A DNA stretch of 5,125 nucleotides from Candidatus Hydrogenedentota bacterium. Lineage in GTDB: Bacteria; Hydrogenedentota; Hydrogenedentia; Hydrogenedentiales; CAITNO01. A program made the position numbers and the translations under genes. Where the stretch lies: positions 1 to 5,125 of the forward strand of contig CAIXUF010000954.1 in NCBI GenBank assembly GCA_903922535.1, read 5' to 3'. Positions 1 to 5,125 of this stretch are shown piece by piece. Position 1 is the first letter of the stretch. Every line of letters starts with the position of its first letter. The notes beneath the pieces are model-generated. The model was not told where the DNA came from. It saw only the letters and a list, made by a program, of their open reading frames with translations, and did no database searches.

Positions 1-1161
1 CACGAAGAGGTGGCTGGACGGTGGGGACATGTGTTCCGGCCGAAGGTCAACGGTGACGAACCTGTCCTGTACTTCCAGCGTATGAGCCGCGACGGGACGA
101 AAGGCGTGATCCTGACAACGCGATCCTTCGCCCAGCCACAGCAGAGGCCTGCGGGTGCCGTTACGGTGTTTCCAAAGGGGCTTGTCGAAGGCTTGGAGTA
201 CGATGTGCGCTTTGACGTTGACCGGAAAACAGAGAAACGGCTCGGCGCGGATCTCATGACGCAGGGTATTGTCTTTGAGGCACTGAAGCCCGGCGAGATT
301 GTCTATCTCAATCTCGCTGGACACCCGGGCAGCGGCACCGACACCACGCAGCCCGGACCGCCCCGGCAGCTCACCAAACGGGTGGGCACGAACATCCACA
401 CGCAGGGCGTCGAAGTCCGCTGGGAACCCGCCGAGGATGACCACTGGCTTTCCGGGTATGAGGCGTTTCGTGTCGAACCGGACGGAACCCGCGTCAACCT
501 CGGCCGGATTTCCAGGGGTGAATTCTTCTTTGACCATTCACAGCCCGGAACGGAACTGATTGCCCGCACCTATGAGGTGCGCGCTTTCGACGGGGACGGC
601 AATGTCTCCCCCTTCGCGGTGGCGGAGTTAGTTGCGGGTGAGCCGGAGCGGCGCGATCTATTCGAGGGATTCGGCGATGTTCAGGGATTTCGGGGTTGGA
701 CCTATGAGGCCTCCCGCGACGGACAGGTGCCCAACCCGCTGGCATGGCATCCGGAAACCGGATATGAAGGCCAGTGGTTGCTCGAACCCAAAGCGGACGG
801 AGAATCCACCCCCGGCGTGATCGCGCGAACCTTCATGCTGCCTCATCCCGATGCCGACATCGCGCGGGCCTTCACGGTGCGGCGGGCCGGCAGTATCTTG
901 CTGCGCGGCATGGTACGACGCGAGCTTCCGCCCGGAACGACGCCGGTGGCGGAATGCCATGTGCGCATACTGTGCAATAGCCTGCCAACTTGGCCCGAAG
1001 GTGGCTGGCAGCAGGTGCCCGTGGACCGCGCAGGCATGAAATACGACTGCTCCATTACGGTAAAGCCGGGAGACCGCATCGAGCATGTGCTCCAGCGAAA
1101 CGCGGACTGGAAGAATGCCGGAATCGGCTGGTATGGGGTCATTGAATATGCGGACCAGTGA
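1..1161 (+). CDS. C-terminal part of GH36-like (alpha-galactosidase-type) glycoside hydrolase, 5'-truncated by the window
   Basis: The frame is open from the first base (first codons H-E-E-V), and the GTG at 10 is only an internal valine, so the true start and catalytic barrel lie upstream. 386 residues remain (numbered from base 1). Residues 1-110 resemble the C-terminal beta-sandwich of GH36-type melibiases: YFQRMSRDGTKGV near 24-36, VFPKGL near 56-61, GADLM near 82-86 and IVYLNLAGHPGSGTD near 100-114. Residues about 117-212 look like a fibronectin-III-type module (PGPPRQL at its start, VEVRWEPAEDDHW, then YEVRAFDGDGNVSPF). Residues about 218-386 form a further all-beta region ending in VKPGDRIEHV and GWYGVIEY, a pattern of beta-sandwich accessory domains attached to environmental hydrolases. 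Role (family knowledge): hydrolysis of alpha-galactosides or related glycosides, with the accessory modules perhaps aiding carbohydrate binding. The exact substrate cannot be told without the barrel. The gene ends 108 bp before the small lysine-rich gene. Confidence 0.72.
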   Translation, partial: HEEVAGRWGHVFRPKVNGDEPVLYFQRMSRDGTKGVILTTRSFAQPQQRPAGAVTVFPKGLVEGLEYDVRFDVDRKTEKRLGADLMTQGIVFEALKPGEIVYLNLAGHPGSGTDTTQPGPPRQLTKRVGTNIHTQGVEVRWEPAEDDHWLSGYEAFRVEPDGTRVNLGRISRGEFFFDHSQPGTELIARTYEVRAFDGDGNVSPFAVAELVAGEPERRDLFEGFGDVQGFRGWTYEASRDGQVPNPLAWHPETGYEGQWLLEPKADGESTPGVIARTFMLPHPDADIARAFTVRRAGSILLRGMVRRELPPGTTPVAECHVRILCNSLPTWPEGGWQQVPVDRAGMKYDCSITVKPGDRIEHVLQRNADWKNAGIGWYGVIEYADQ

Positions 1162-1255
1162 GCGTGCCGCGGCGGCTTCCTGGAAGAATCTCGCCCATGG
1201 TTTGCGTTCTCCACACGCTTGGGGGTAGATTAGCGGATACAGGTCCCCATCCAAC

Positions 1256-1261
1256 AAGGAG
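1256..1261 (+). promoter_or_regulatory. Shine-Dalgarno site of the small lysine-rich gene
   Basis: AAGGAG is a near-perfect Shine-Dalgarno match. It lies only 2 nt before the ATG at 1264 but 8 nt before the in-frame ATG at 1270. The normal spacing favours 1270 as the real start. Such a strong site directly before a 36-codon frame is the best evidence that the small frame is translated. Confidence 0.7.
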
Positions 1262-1269
1262 AAATGAAA

Positions 1270-1380
1270 ATGGGCGAAAAGGGAAAGAAAGACAAGGGCG
1301 CAAAAGAAGTGAAGAAGAAACCGCTCCTTACCCCGGCGGAGAAGCGGAAACTGAAAAACGAGAAGAAGAAAGACAAGTAA
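1270..1380 (+). CDS. Small lysine-rich hypothetical protein, 36 aa
   Basis: The frame encodes 36 residues beginning MGEKGKKDKGAKE and ending LKNEKKKDK before TAA. Fifteen of 36 residues are lysine and one is arginine, against six Asp/Glu, giving a net charge near +10. A central PLLTPAEKRKLK stretch is the only part with hydrophobic residues. There is no signal peptide, membrane segment or cysteine. The start at 1270 is chosen because AAGGAG lies 8 nt upstream; the ATG at 1264 would add only M-K and is too close to that site. The function is not recognised. The composition suggests a disordered, charged peptide that could contact nucleic acid, ribosome or membrane, but this is inference. It sits between two glycosidase genes, 56 bp before the next start. 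A long upstream extension of the next gene in another frame would overlap it completely, so automatic annotation may miss it. Confidence 0.68.
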   Translation: MGEKGKKDKGAKEVKKKPLLTPAEKRKLKNEKKKDK

Positions 1381-1381
1381 C

Positions 1382-1399
1382 GCGCCTCCGGCGTTTCTT
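1382..1399 (+). terminator. Possible weak intrinsic terminator or attenuator after the small gene
   Basis: Immediately after the TAA at 1378-1380 there is a compact hairpin, CGCC (1383-1386), loop TCC, GGCG (1390-1393), extendable by one G-T pair. It is followed by TTTCTT at 1394-1399. The stem is short and the T run is interrupted, so termination would be partial at best. It might separate the small gene from the glycosidase gene or lower read-through. Confidence 0.33.
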
Positions 1400-1424
1400 G
1401 GGATTATTGCGTTCGCCGACCCGT

Positions 1425-1428
1425 GAGG
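1425..1428 (+). promoter_or_regulatory. Shine-Dalgarno site of the six-hairpin glycosidase gene
   Basis: GAGG (within GTGAGGG) ends 8 nt before the ATG at 1437. Together with the signal peptide encoded directly after that ATG, it supports 1437 as the start rather than the far upstream in-frame starts near 1158 or 1197, which would bury the signal peptide about 80 to 93 residues inside the protein. Confidence 0.6.
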
Positions 1429-1436
1429 GCCTATCC

Positions 1437-3686
1437 ATGTCTTGCCACCGTTTTCTTCTTGGTCTGCTGGGAATGGTCTTGCTGACCGTCGGCGGCATGA
1501 TGGGGGCACGGGCGGCCGAGGCCCCGGAAACAGCCCCCAGCGCGCGGGCGGCAGGCATTGATTCGGCGCTGCTCTCACTTCAAAAGCGCTCTTTTCTGGA
1601 GGGGCGCGAGTATTTTGTCCTGCGGAGCGGCCGTGCCCAGATGATTGTGCAGGCGGACAAGGTCGATCTGGGGCCGGCGTTCATGTACCTCCTTTTCGAC
1701 GCGGAGGACAACCGCCAGTCGGCGCGCAAGGAGACGGCGTTCAACTTCGCCGACGGCGAAGGGATGGCAGCCAGCGCGCTGCAGGTTGTGCTCGGGGGTT
1801 ATCCCTTTACCGCGCTCGGCCACGAAACGCAAACCCGCTGGACCACCGTGGAGGGGATTCCGGCCGTCGAGGCGGTCTGGTGGGCCGGTGGGGTGCGGGT
1901 GACGGAGCAACTTCTTGCCCTGGGTGACCAGGGCCTGTTTCTTCGGCGGATTCAACTGGCCTCGGAGAATCTGGGCGGGCCGGAGGAACTGCACCTGCGT
2001 CTGGCGTTGCCGCCGGGGACCTGCACGGTTGCGAAGGGTTACCTCATGGGGGAACGGGCGCAATGCCGCATGGCGCTCGGTCTGGCTTCCGAAGCGCCGG
2101 CGCATGCGGTAACGGAACAGGGCATGATGGAGGTCGGGCCGTTGTCCATCGCACCCGGACAGACCGTCTCGGTCGATACCCTGCTGCTGGCTCAGATTCC
2201 TCCCGGACCGGCCGATGGCCGGTTTCCGCTTACGGCTGTCTCTCCCGGTGTCGAGGGACTGGCGGTATTCAACGTCGCCGATACGCTCGCGAAGACACGC
2301 GATGCCTGGTCCGTGACGTCCGCTGTGCAGACGAAGGACGCCACCGTGCAGGAGATCTTTGACAAGGCGCGTTTCGGTTTAGCGGCCATGGTGGCGGACA
2401 ACGGCGTGATGGACGCGGGCATTTTCGAGTACGGCGCGCAGTGGGTGCGCGACACGTCGAACACGCTGCTGGGCCTTCTCCACGCGGGGCATTTCGAACT
2501 GGCCCGGCGCGGATTCGTGCAAATCCTGGAAAACATGGTGGACGCCGAAGGCAAAACCATGATCGGCGGGGGCTTTGACGCCCCGGACCTGGAACAGTTT
2601 GACCAGATGGGCGAACTGCTGCACGCGTTGAAGGCCTACCGCGACTGGACCGGTGACGATTCGCTGCTGCGCGGGCACAGGGAGAAACTGTTGGCGCTGG
2701 TGGAACGCCCGCTGCATGCCGAGTTCCGCGACCAGACCGGCATGGTCCACAACCGTCGCGAATTCTGGGAGCGCACCTTCGACGACGCCCACGAACTCGC
2801 CTACCAAACCTATGTCATTCTGGGTCTGCGTGACGCCGCCGCGCTGGCGGAACCGCTGGGTGCCGCCGACCGCGCCGAACGCTGGCGCGGCGAGGCAGAC
2901 CGCATCCAGAAATCCATGCTCGACATACCCGAGTGTGCCCTCATCGAGGACAGCCACCTCATCAAGCGCCGCGCTCTCGACGGCGCGCCAGTGCACACAA
3001 TTCACTTCCCCGCCGCCGCCGCGGACGTGCCGCTGAAAACGGAACGGGTGAACCTGGCCGGTCCGGACGCGACCATGGCACTGCCCATCGCTTATGGCCT
3101 GGTACCCCCGGATTCGGCACTGGCGCGCGCCACCCTGGATGAACTGGAGAAGCTGCACAATGCGCGCTGGTTCGGCGGCGGCTACGAACGTTATCACTCC
3201 AGCGGCCAGTGCGACCAGCCCGGTCCTTGGTCTTTTGCGACGTGTTTCATCCTGCGCGCGCAGCACGATGCCGGGGACTTTGAGCGCAGCCGCCGCACAC
3301 TGGAATGGCTCAACACGGTTCAGGGGGGCCGCACCGGGGCGTGGTTCGAGGCCATTCCCCTGATTCGATCCCAGGCGCCGACCGCAGGCGTGCTTCCCTG
3401 GACTTCCGGAGAAATCAGTCTCTTTGTGGTGCGTCATCTTTTGGGCGTCCGCTTCGAAGACAGTCAGCTCGTTCTCAAACCGGCGCTCTATCCGGGCAGC
3501 CCCCCGATTTCCGCCAACCTCCGGTTTCGACAGGATCGGTTACAGTTGGAAATTCCAAGTGCGGGACCCATCACGTCCGCCGAGGTAAACGGACAGAAAG
3601 TGACACCGAGAAAAGACGGCGCAGTCGCGCTACCCGCAGACTTCGCGGGCGGCCGCGTGGTGTTTCTCACGGAAAAGGCATCTTGA
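1437..3686 (+). CDS. Secreted six-hairpin ((alpha/alpha)6-barrel) glycoside hydrolase, GH15-like
   Basis: The product is 749 aa. Residues 1-26 are a signal peptide: CHR, a hydrophobic core, then ARA as the likely cleavage site before AEAPE. Residues about 45-265 are beta-rich and look like the N-terminal beta-sandwich seen in many six-hairpin enzymes. Residues about 300-675 are helical and fit an (alpha/alpha)6 barrel. Landmarks are EYGAQWVRDTS (331-341), FDQMGELLHAL (388-398), REFWERTFDDAHELAYQTYV (441-460), QPGPWSFATCF (594-604) and LPWTSGEISLF (653-663). Residues about 676-749 form a short beta domain. By analogy with GH15 glucoamylases, W444-E445 resembles the general-acid context and E659 the general base; their 214-residue spacing is close to that in fungal glucoamylase. 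The reaction is probably glycosidic hydrolysis outside the cytoplasm; substrate unknown. GH63, GH37 or debranching-type relatives remain possible. Product length fits a complete gene, with no frameshift seen. The neighbouring GH36-like gene supports a glycan-degradation role. Confidence 0.72.
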   Translation: MSCHRFLLGLLGMVLLTVGGMMGARAAEAPETAPSARAAGIDSALLSLQKRSFLEGREYFVLRSGRAQMIVQADKVDLGPAFMYLLFDAEDNRQSARKETAFNFADGEGMAASALQVVLGGYPFTALGHETQTRWTTVEGIPAVEAVWWAGGVRVTEQLLALGDQGLFLRRIQLASENLGGPEELHLRLALPPGTCTVAKGYLMGERAQCRMALGLASEAPAHAVTEQGMMEVGPLSIAPGQTVSVDTLLLAQIPPGPADGRFPLTAVSPGVEGLAVFNVADTLAKTRDAWSVTSAVQTKDATVQEIFDKARFGLAAMVADNGVMDAGIFEYGAQWVRDTSNTLLGLLHAGHFELARRGFVQILENMVDAEGKTMIGGGFDAPDLEQFDQMGELLHALKAYRDWTGDDSLLRGHREKLLALVERPLHAEFRDQTGMVHNRREFWERTFDDAHELAYQTYVILGLRDAAALAEPLGAADRAERWRGEADRIQKSMLDIPECALIEDSHLIKRRALDGAPVHTIHFPAAAADVPLKTERVNLAGPDATMALPIAYGLVPPDSALARATLDELEKLHNARWFGGGYERYHSSGQCDQPGPWSFATCFILRAQHDAGDFERSRRTLEWLNTVQGGRTGAWFEAIPLIRSQAPTAGVLPWTSGEISLFVVRHLLGVRFEDSQLVLKPALYPGSPPISANLRFRQDRLQLEIPSAGPITSAEVNGQKVTPRKDGAVALPADFAGGRVVFLTEKAS

Positions 3687-3925
3687 GGCGCGCCGTCTTT
3701 GGCCGGTCTCGGCGGCCCCAATTCTGCCGGGTGTTTCAGCCCGCGGATCGGCAGTGCTTGACAGGCGTCTTGACCGCGTTCCACCAATCGGGTCAACCTA
3801 GTCAGCCAAGCCGTCGTTTCCCCCTTGAGCTCATCCGGCGTTCAACCCCGTCTGGGGAATAAACCTGCCCGGGCAAAACACTTTCCGGCCAGCACGAAAA
3901 GCAACAGGAAGGAAGCAATAAACAC
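3687..3925. other. Non-coding gap with small inverted repeats
   Basis: No credible gene is seen in these 239 bp. Structures visible directly are GGCCG/CGGCC at 3701-3717 (7-nt loop), TTGACC/GGTCAA at 3770-3796 (15-nt spacer), CCCC/GGGG at 3846-3857 with a GTCT loop, and the perfect 10-bp palindrome TGCCCGGGCA at 3866-3875. The first lies 15 bp after the glycosidase stop and could help end transcription, but no T run follows it. The last two lie in what is probably the leader of the lipoprotein gene. A TTGACA occurs at 3758-3763 without a matching -10 box. A promoter for the lipoprotein gene is expected here but cannot be placed. Confidence 0.4.
3906..3915 (+). promoter_or_regulatory. Ribosome binding site of the repeat lipoprotein gene
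   Basis: The purine run AGGAAGGAAG ends 10 nt before the ATG at 3926. Its AGGA/AAGGA cores are 12 to 16 nt from the start, slightly longer than usual, but no closer site exists. The ATG is supported independently by the lipoprotein signal peptide that follows. Confidence 0.5.
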
Positions 3926-5125
3926 ATGTCCATCGCAAAAAGGCTGAAATGCAGTGCGGTCGCCTTGGGATGCGCGGCAGTGATCATCGTTTTGAGTGGA
4001 TGCCCGCAGACCAGCAGCGTGCCCGCCGTGAGTTCCACCGAACCGGTGGCTGGCATCACAAACGTTCCGATAAACACAAGACTCACCGCCACATTCAGCA
4101 AGACGATGGACCCGGCAACCATCACCACAACAACATTTACCCTGGCCCTGGGGACGATCCCGGTTTCAGGCACGGTGACCTACACAGGTGTGACCGCAGT
4201 GTTCCACCCCGCGGACTATCTGACGCCCAATGCCGAATACACGGCCACGATTACCGCCGCAGCCGCCGATTTGTCCGGAAACACTCTGGCAGGGGATTAT
4301 GTGTGGACCTTTACCACAGGCACCGCCTCAGACACGACAGCGCCGACGATTGATTCCACCAATCCCGCAAAGGCCCTGACCGATATGCCGGTCAACACGA
4401 ATCTTGCCGCCACATTCAGTGAGGCCATGAACCCCTTGACCATCGACACGTCCACCTTCACCCTGGCACAGGGCACAACCCTGGTTGAGGGCACCGTGAC
4501 CTGCGTGGGTGTCACCGCAGTATTCAGGCCCTCAAACGACCTCGACTCCAACACCCAGTACACGGCCACGATTACAACCGGGGCCGCCGATTTGTCCGGC
4601 AACACCCTGGCAGGCAACTATGTGTGGACTTTCACAACAGGGACGGCCTCGAACTCAACCGTGTCAACGGTCAGTTCCACATATCCCGAAAGCGGTGCCA
4701 CAGGCGTGCCGACCGGCAGGAAGATTGCCACCACGTTCAGCGAGGCCATGGACCCCTTGACGATCACAACGTCAACATTCACCCTTGTCCAGGGCACGAC
4801 CCCGGTTTCAGGATCGGTGACCTATTCGGGTGTCACAGCGATGTTTAACCCCACAAGCGATCTCGCGCCCAACACCCTGTACACAGCCAAGATTGCGGCC
4901 AAAGCGGCCGATTTGACCGGAAACACCCTGGCGGGCAGCCGCACGTGGAGCTTCACCACAGGCGCGCTTCCGGACACCTCCATGCCGGAAGTCAGTTACA
5001 CCGTCCCCGAAGGCGATGCCGTCAATGTGCCGGTCGACGGGAGTCTCTCCGCCACCTTCAGCGAGGCAATGGACCCACTGACGGTCACCACGGAAACATT
5101 TACCCTGGTCAGAGAGACGACCACC
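3926..5125 (+). CDS. Lipoprotein with tandem Big_5 (SbsA-type) Ig-like repeats, 3'-truncated by the window
   Basis: The frame stays open for 400 codons to the window end. Residues 1-26 form a lipoprotein signal peptide: basic AKRLK, a hydrophobic core, then the lipobox LSGC with C26 as lipidation site. The mature part is threonine-rich and made of Ig-like repeats, each with the landmarks ATFSEAMDPLT, TFTL, VSGTVTY, TAVF.P, NT.YTATI, ADLSGNTLAG and W.FTTG. These are hallmarks of the Big_5/SbsA Ig-like family found in surface proteins. Repeats cover about residues 33-132, 140-239, 247-346 and 354 onward. Conserved phenylalanines at 57, 164, 271 and 378 show an exact 107-residue period. Repeat 1 is the most divergent in its opening motif (SKTMDPAT), and repeat 2 has Cys193 where repeats 1 and 3 have Tyr. 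The likely role is a membrane-anchored stalk or adhesion/scaffold protein outside the cytoplasm; any functional C-terminal domain lies beyond the window. No partner can be inferred from the neighbours. Confidence 0.8.
   Translation, partial: MSIAKRLKCSAVALGCAAVIIVLSGCPQTSSVPAVSSTEPVAGITNVPINTRLTATFSKTMDPATITTTTFTLALGTIPVSGTVTYTGVTAVFHPADYLTPNAEYTATITAAAADLSGNTLAGDYVWTFTTGTASDTTAPTIDSTNPAKALTDMPVNTNLAATFSEAMNPLTIDTSTFTLAQGTTLVEGTVTCVGVTAVFRPSNDLDSNTQYTATITTGAADLSGNTLAGNYVWTFTTGTASNSTVSTVSSTYPESGATGVPTGRKIATTFSEAMDPLTITTSTFTLVQGTTPVSGSVTYSGVTAMFNPTSDLAPNTLYTAKIAAKAADLTGNTLAGSRTWSFTTGALPDTSMPEVSYTVPEGDAVNVPVDGSLSATFSEAMDPLTVTTETFTLVRETTT
4022..5125 (+). repeat. Coding tandem repeat, 321-nt period, three full units plus a partial fourth
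   Basis: Units begin at 4022, 4343, 4664 and 4985. The TTC codon of the (A/T)TFS motif falls at 4094, 4415, 4736 and 5057, exactly 321 nt apart each time, so no insertion or deletion has accumulated between units. DNA identity is uneven. By hand count the stretch 4238-4330 matches 4559-4651 at about 84% of bases, with 17-nt identical runs such as GCCGCCGATTTGTCCGG. Other parts are more diverged. The array runs past the window end, so the total copy number is unknown. Confidence 0.85.

Noticed and set aside
1202..1231. TTGCGT ... TAGATT as a promoter for the small gene
   Set aside because: Both boxes are poor matches with 18-bp spacing. Random occurrence is likely, so it is not listed as a feature.
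658..1578. A 306-codon open frame on the - strand spanning the small gene and both flanks
   Set aside because: It crosses two supported genes and an intergenic gap, is rich in Pro/Arg as expected for antisense GC-rich DNA, and shows no domain. Its phenylalanine/leucine-rich middle is the antisense of the lysine-rich gene.
2379..3437. A 352-codon open frame on the - strand inside the glycosidase gene
   Set aside because: It lies wholly opposite a well-supported glycosidase frame with recognisable motifs. Its translation has no recognisable domain, and long antisense frames are common in GC-rich coding DNA.
3758..3763. TTGACA as a sigma70 -35 box for the lipoprotein gene
   Set aside because: No acceptable -10 element lies 15-19 bp downstream; the sequence there is around TCCACCAATCG. 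A second TTGACC at 3770 also lacks a partner.
3305..3862. A 185-codon + strand frame overlapping the end of the glycosidase gene and the following gap
   Set aside because: More than two thirds lies inside the glycosidase gene in another frame, and the Arg/Ser/Pro-rich product looks like an out-of-frame shadow.
3802..4173. A 123-codon - strand frame over the lipoprotein signal region
   Set aside because: It is antisense to the lipobox and first Ig-like repeat. The apparent hydrophobic VVVVMVAGSIVLLNVAVS stretch is the complement of threonine/asparagine-rich repeat codons.
4022..5125. CRISPR array or intergenic repeat array
   Set aside because: The periodic sequence is fully coding in one frame, the unit is 321 nt, and the units are homologous protein domains rather than short repeats with unique spacers.

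Overview
The window is GC-rich DNA with three complete or partial protein genes and one very small gene, all on the + strand and read in one direction. It looks like bacterial chromosomal DNA with carbohydrate-degradation and cell-surface functions. The combination is a GH36-like (alpha-galactosidase-type) C-terminal region followed by a fibronectin-III-like module, a secreted six-hairpin glycosidase, and a lipoprotein built from Big_5/SbsA-type Ig-like repeats. This suggests an environmental heterotroph of the Hydrogenedentota / Planctomycetota-Verrucomicrobiota / Armatimonadota kind. That placement is inferred from domain style only; no rRNA or other marker gene is present.

Layout: (1) 1-1161 is the 3' part of a large glycoside hydrolase gene whose catalytic domain lies upstream of the window. 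What remains is the enzyme's C-terminal beta-sandwich, an FnIII-like module and a final beta-sandwich. (2) 1270-1380 is a 36-residue, extremely lysine-rich protein with its own strong ribosome binding site. It is followed by a short hairpin with a T-rich tail. (3) 1437-3686 is an exported 749-residue glycosidase: signal peptide, N-terminal beta-sandwich, (alpha/alpha)6 barrel and short C-terminal beta domain. Its two best catalytic candidates, E445 and E659, sit in contexts and at a spacing that recall GH15 glucoamylases. (4) 3687-3925 is a non-coding gap with several small inverted repeats and no convincing promoter. (5) 3926-5125 is the 5' part of a lipoprotein gene, open at the window end, made of tandem 107-residue Ig-like repeats with an exact 321-nt period.

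How the genes may work together: the two glycosidases are close neighbours and could act on the same glycan outside the cytoplasm. The 108-bp and 56-bp gaps around the small gene permit co-transcription but do not prove it. The lipoprotein is separated by 239 bp and may be an independent unit that displays a surface stalk or adhesion module.

I see no CRISPR array, tRNA, rRNA, insertion sequence or phage gene. The least ordinary items are the tiny lysine-rich gene, which an over-extended start of the glycosidase gene would hide, and the strictly periodic repeat lipoprotein.
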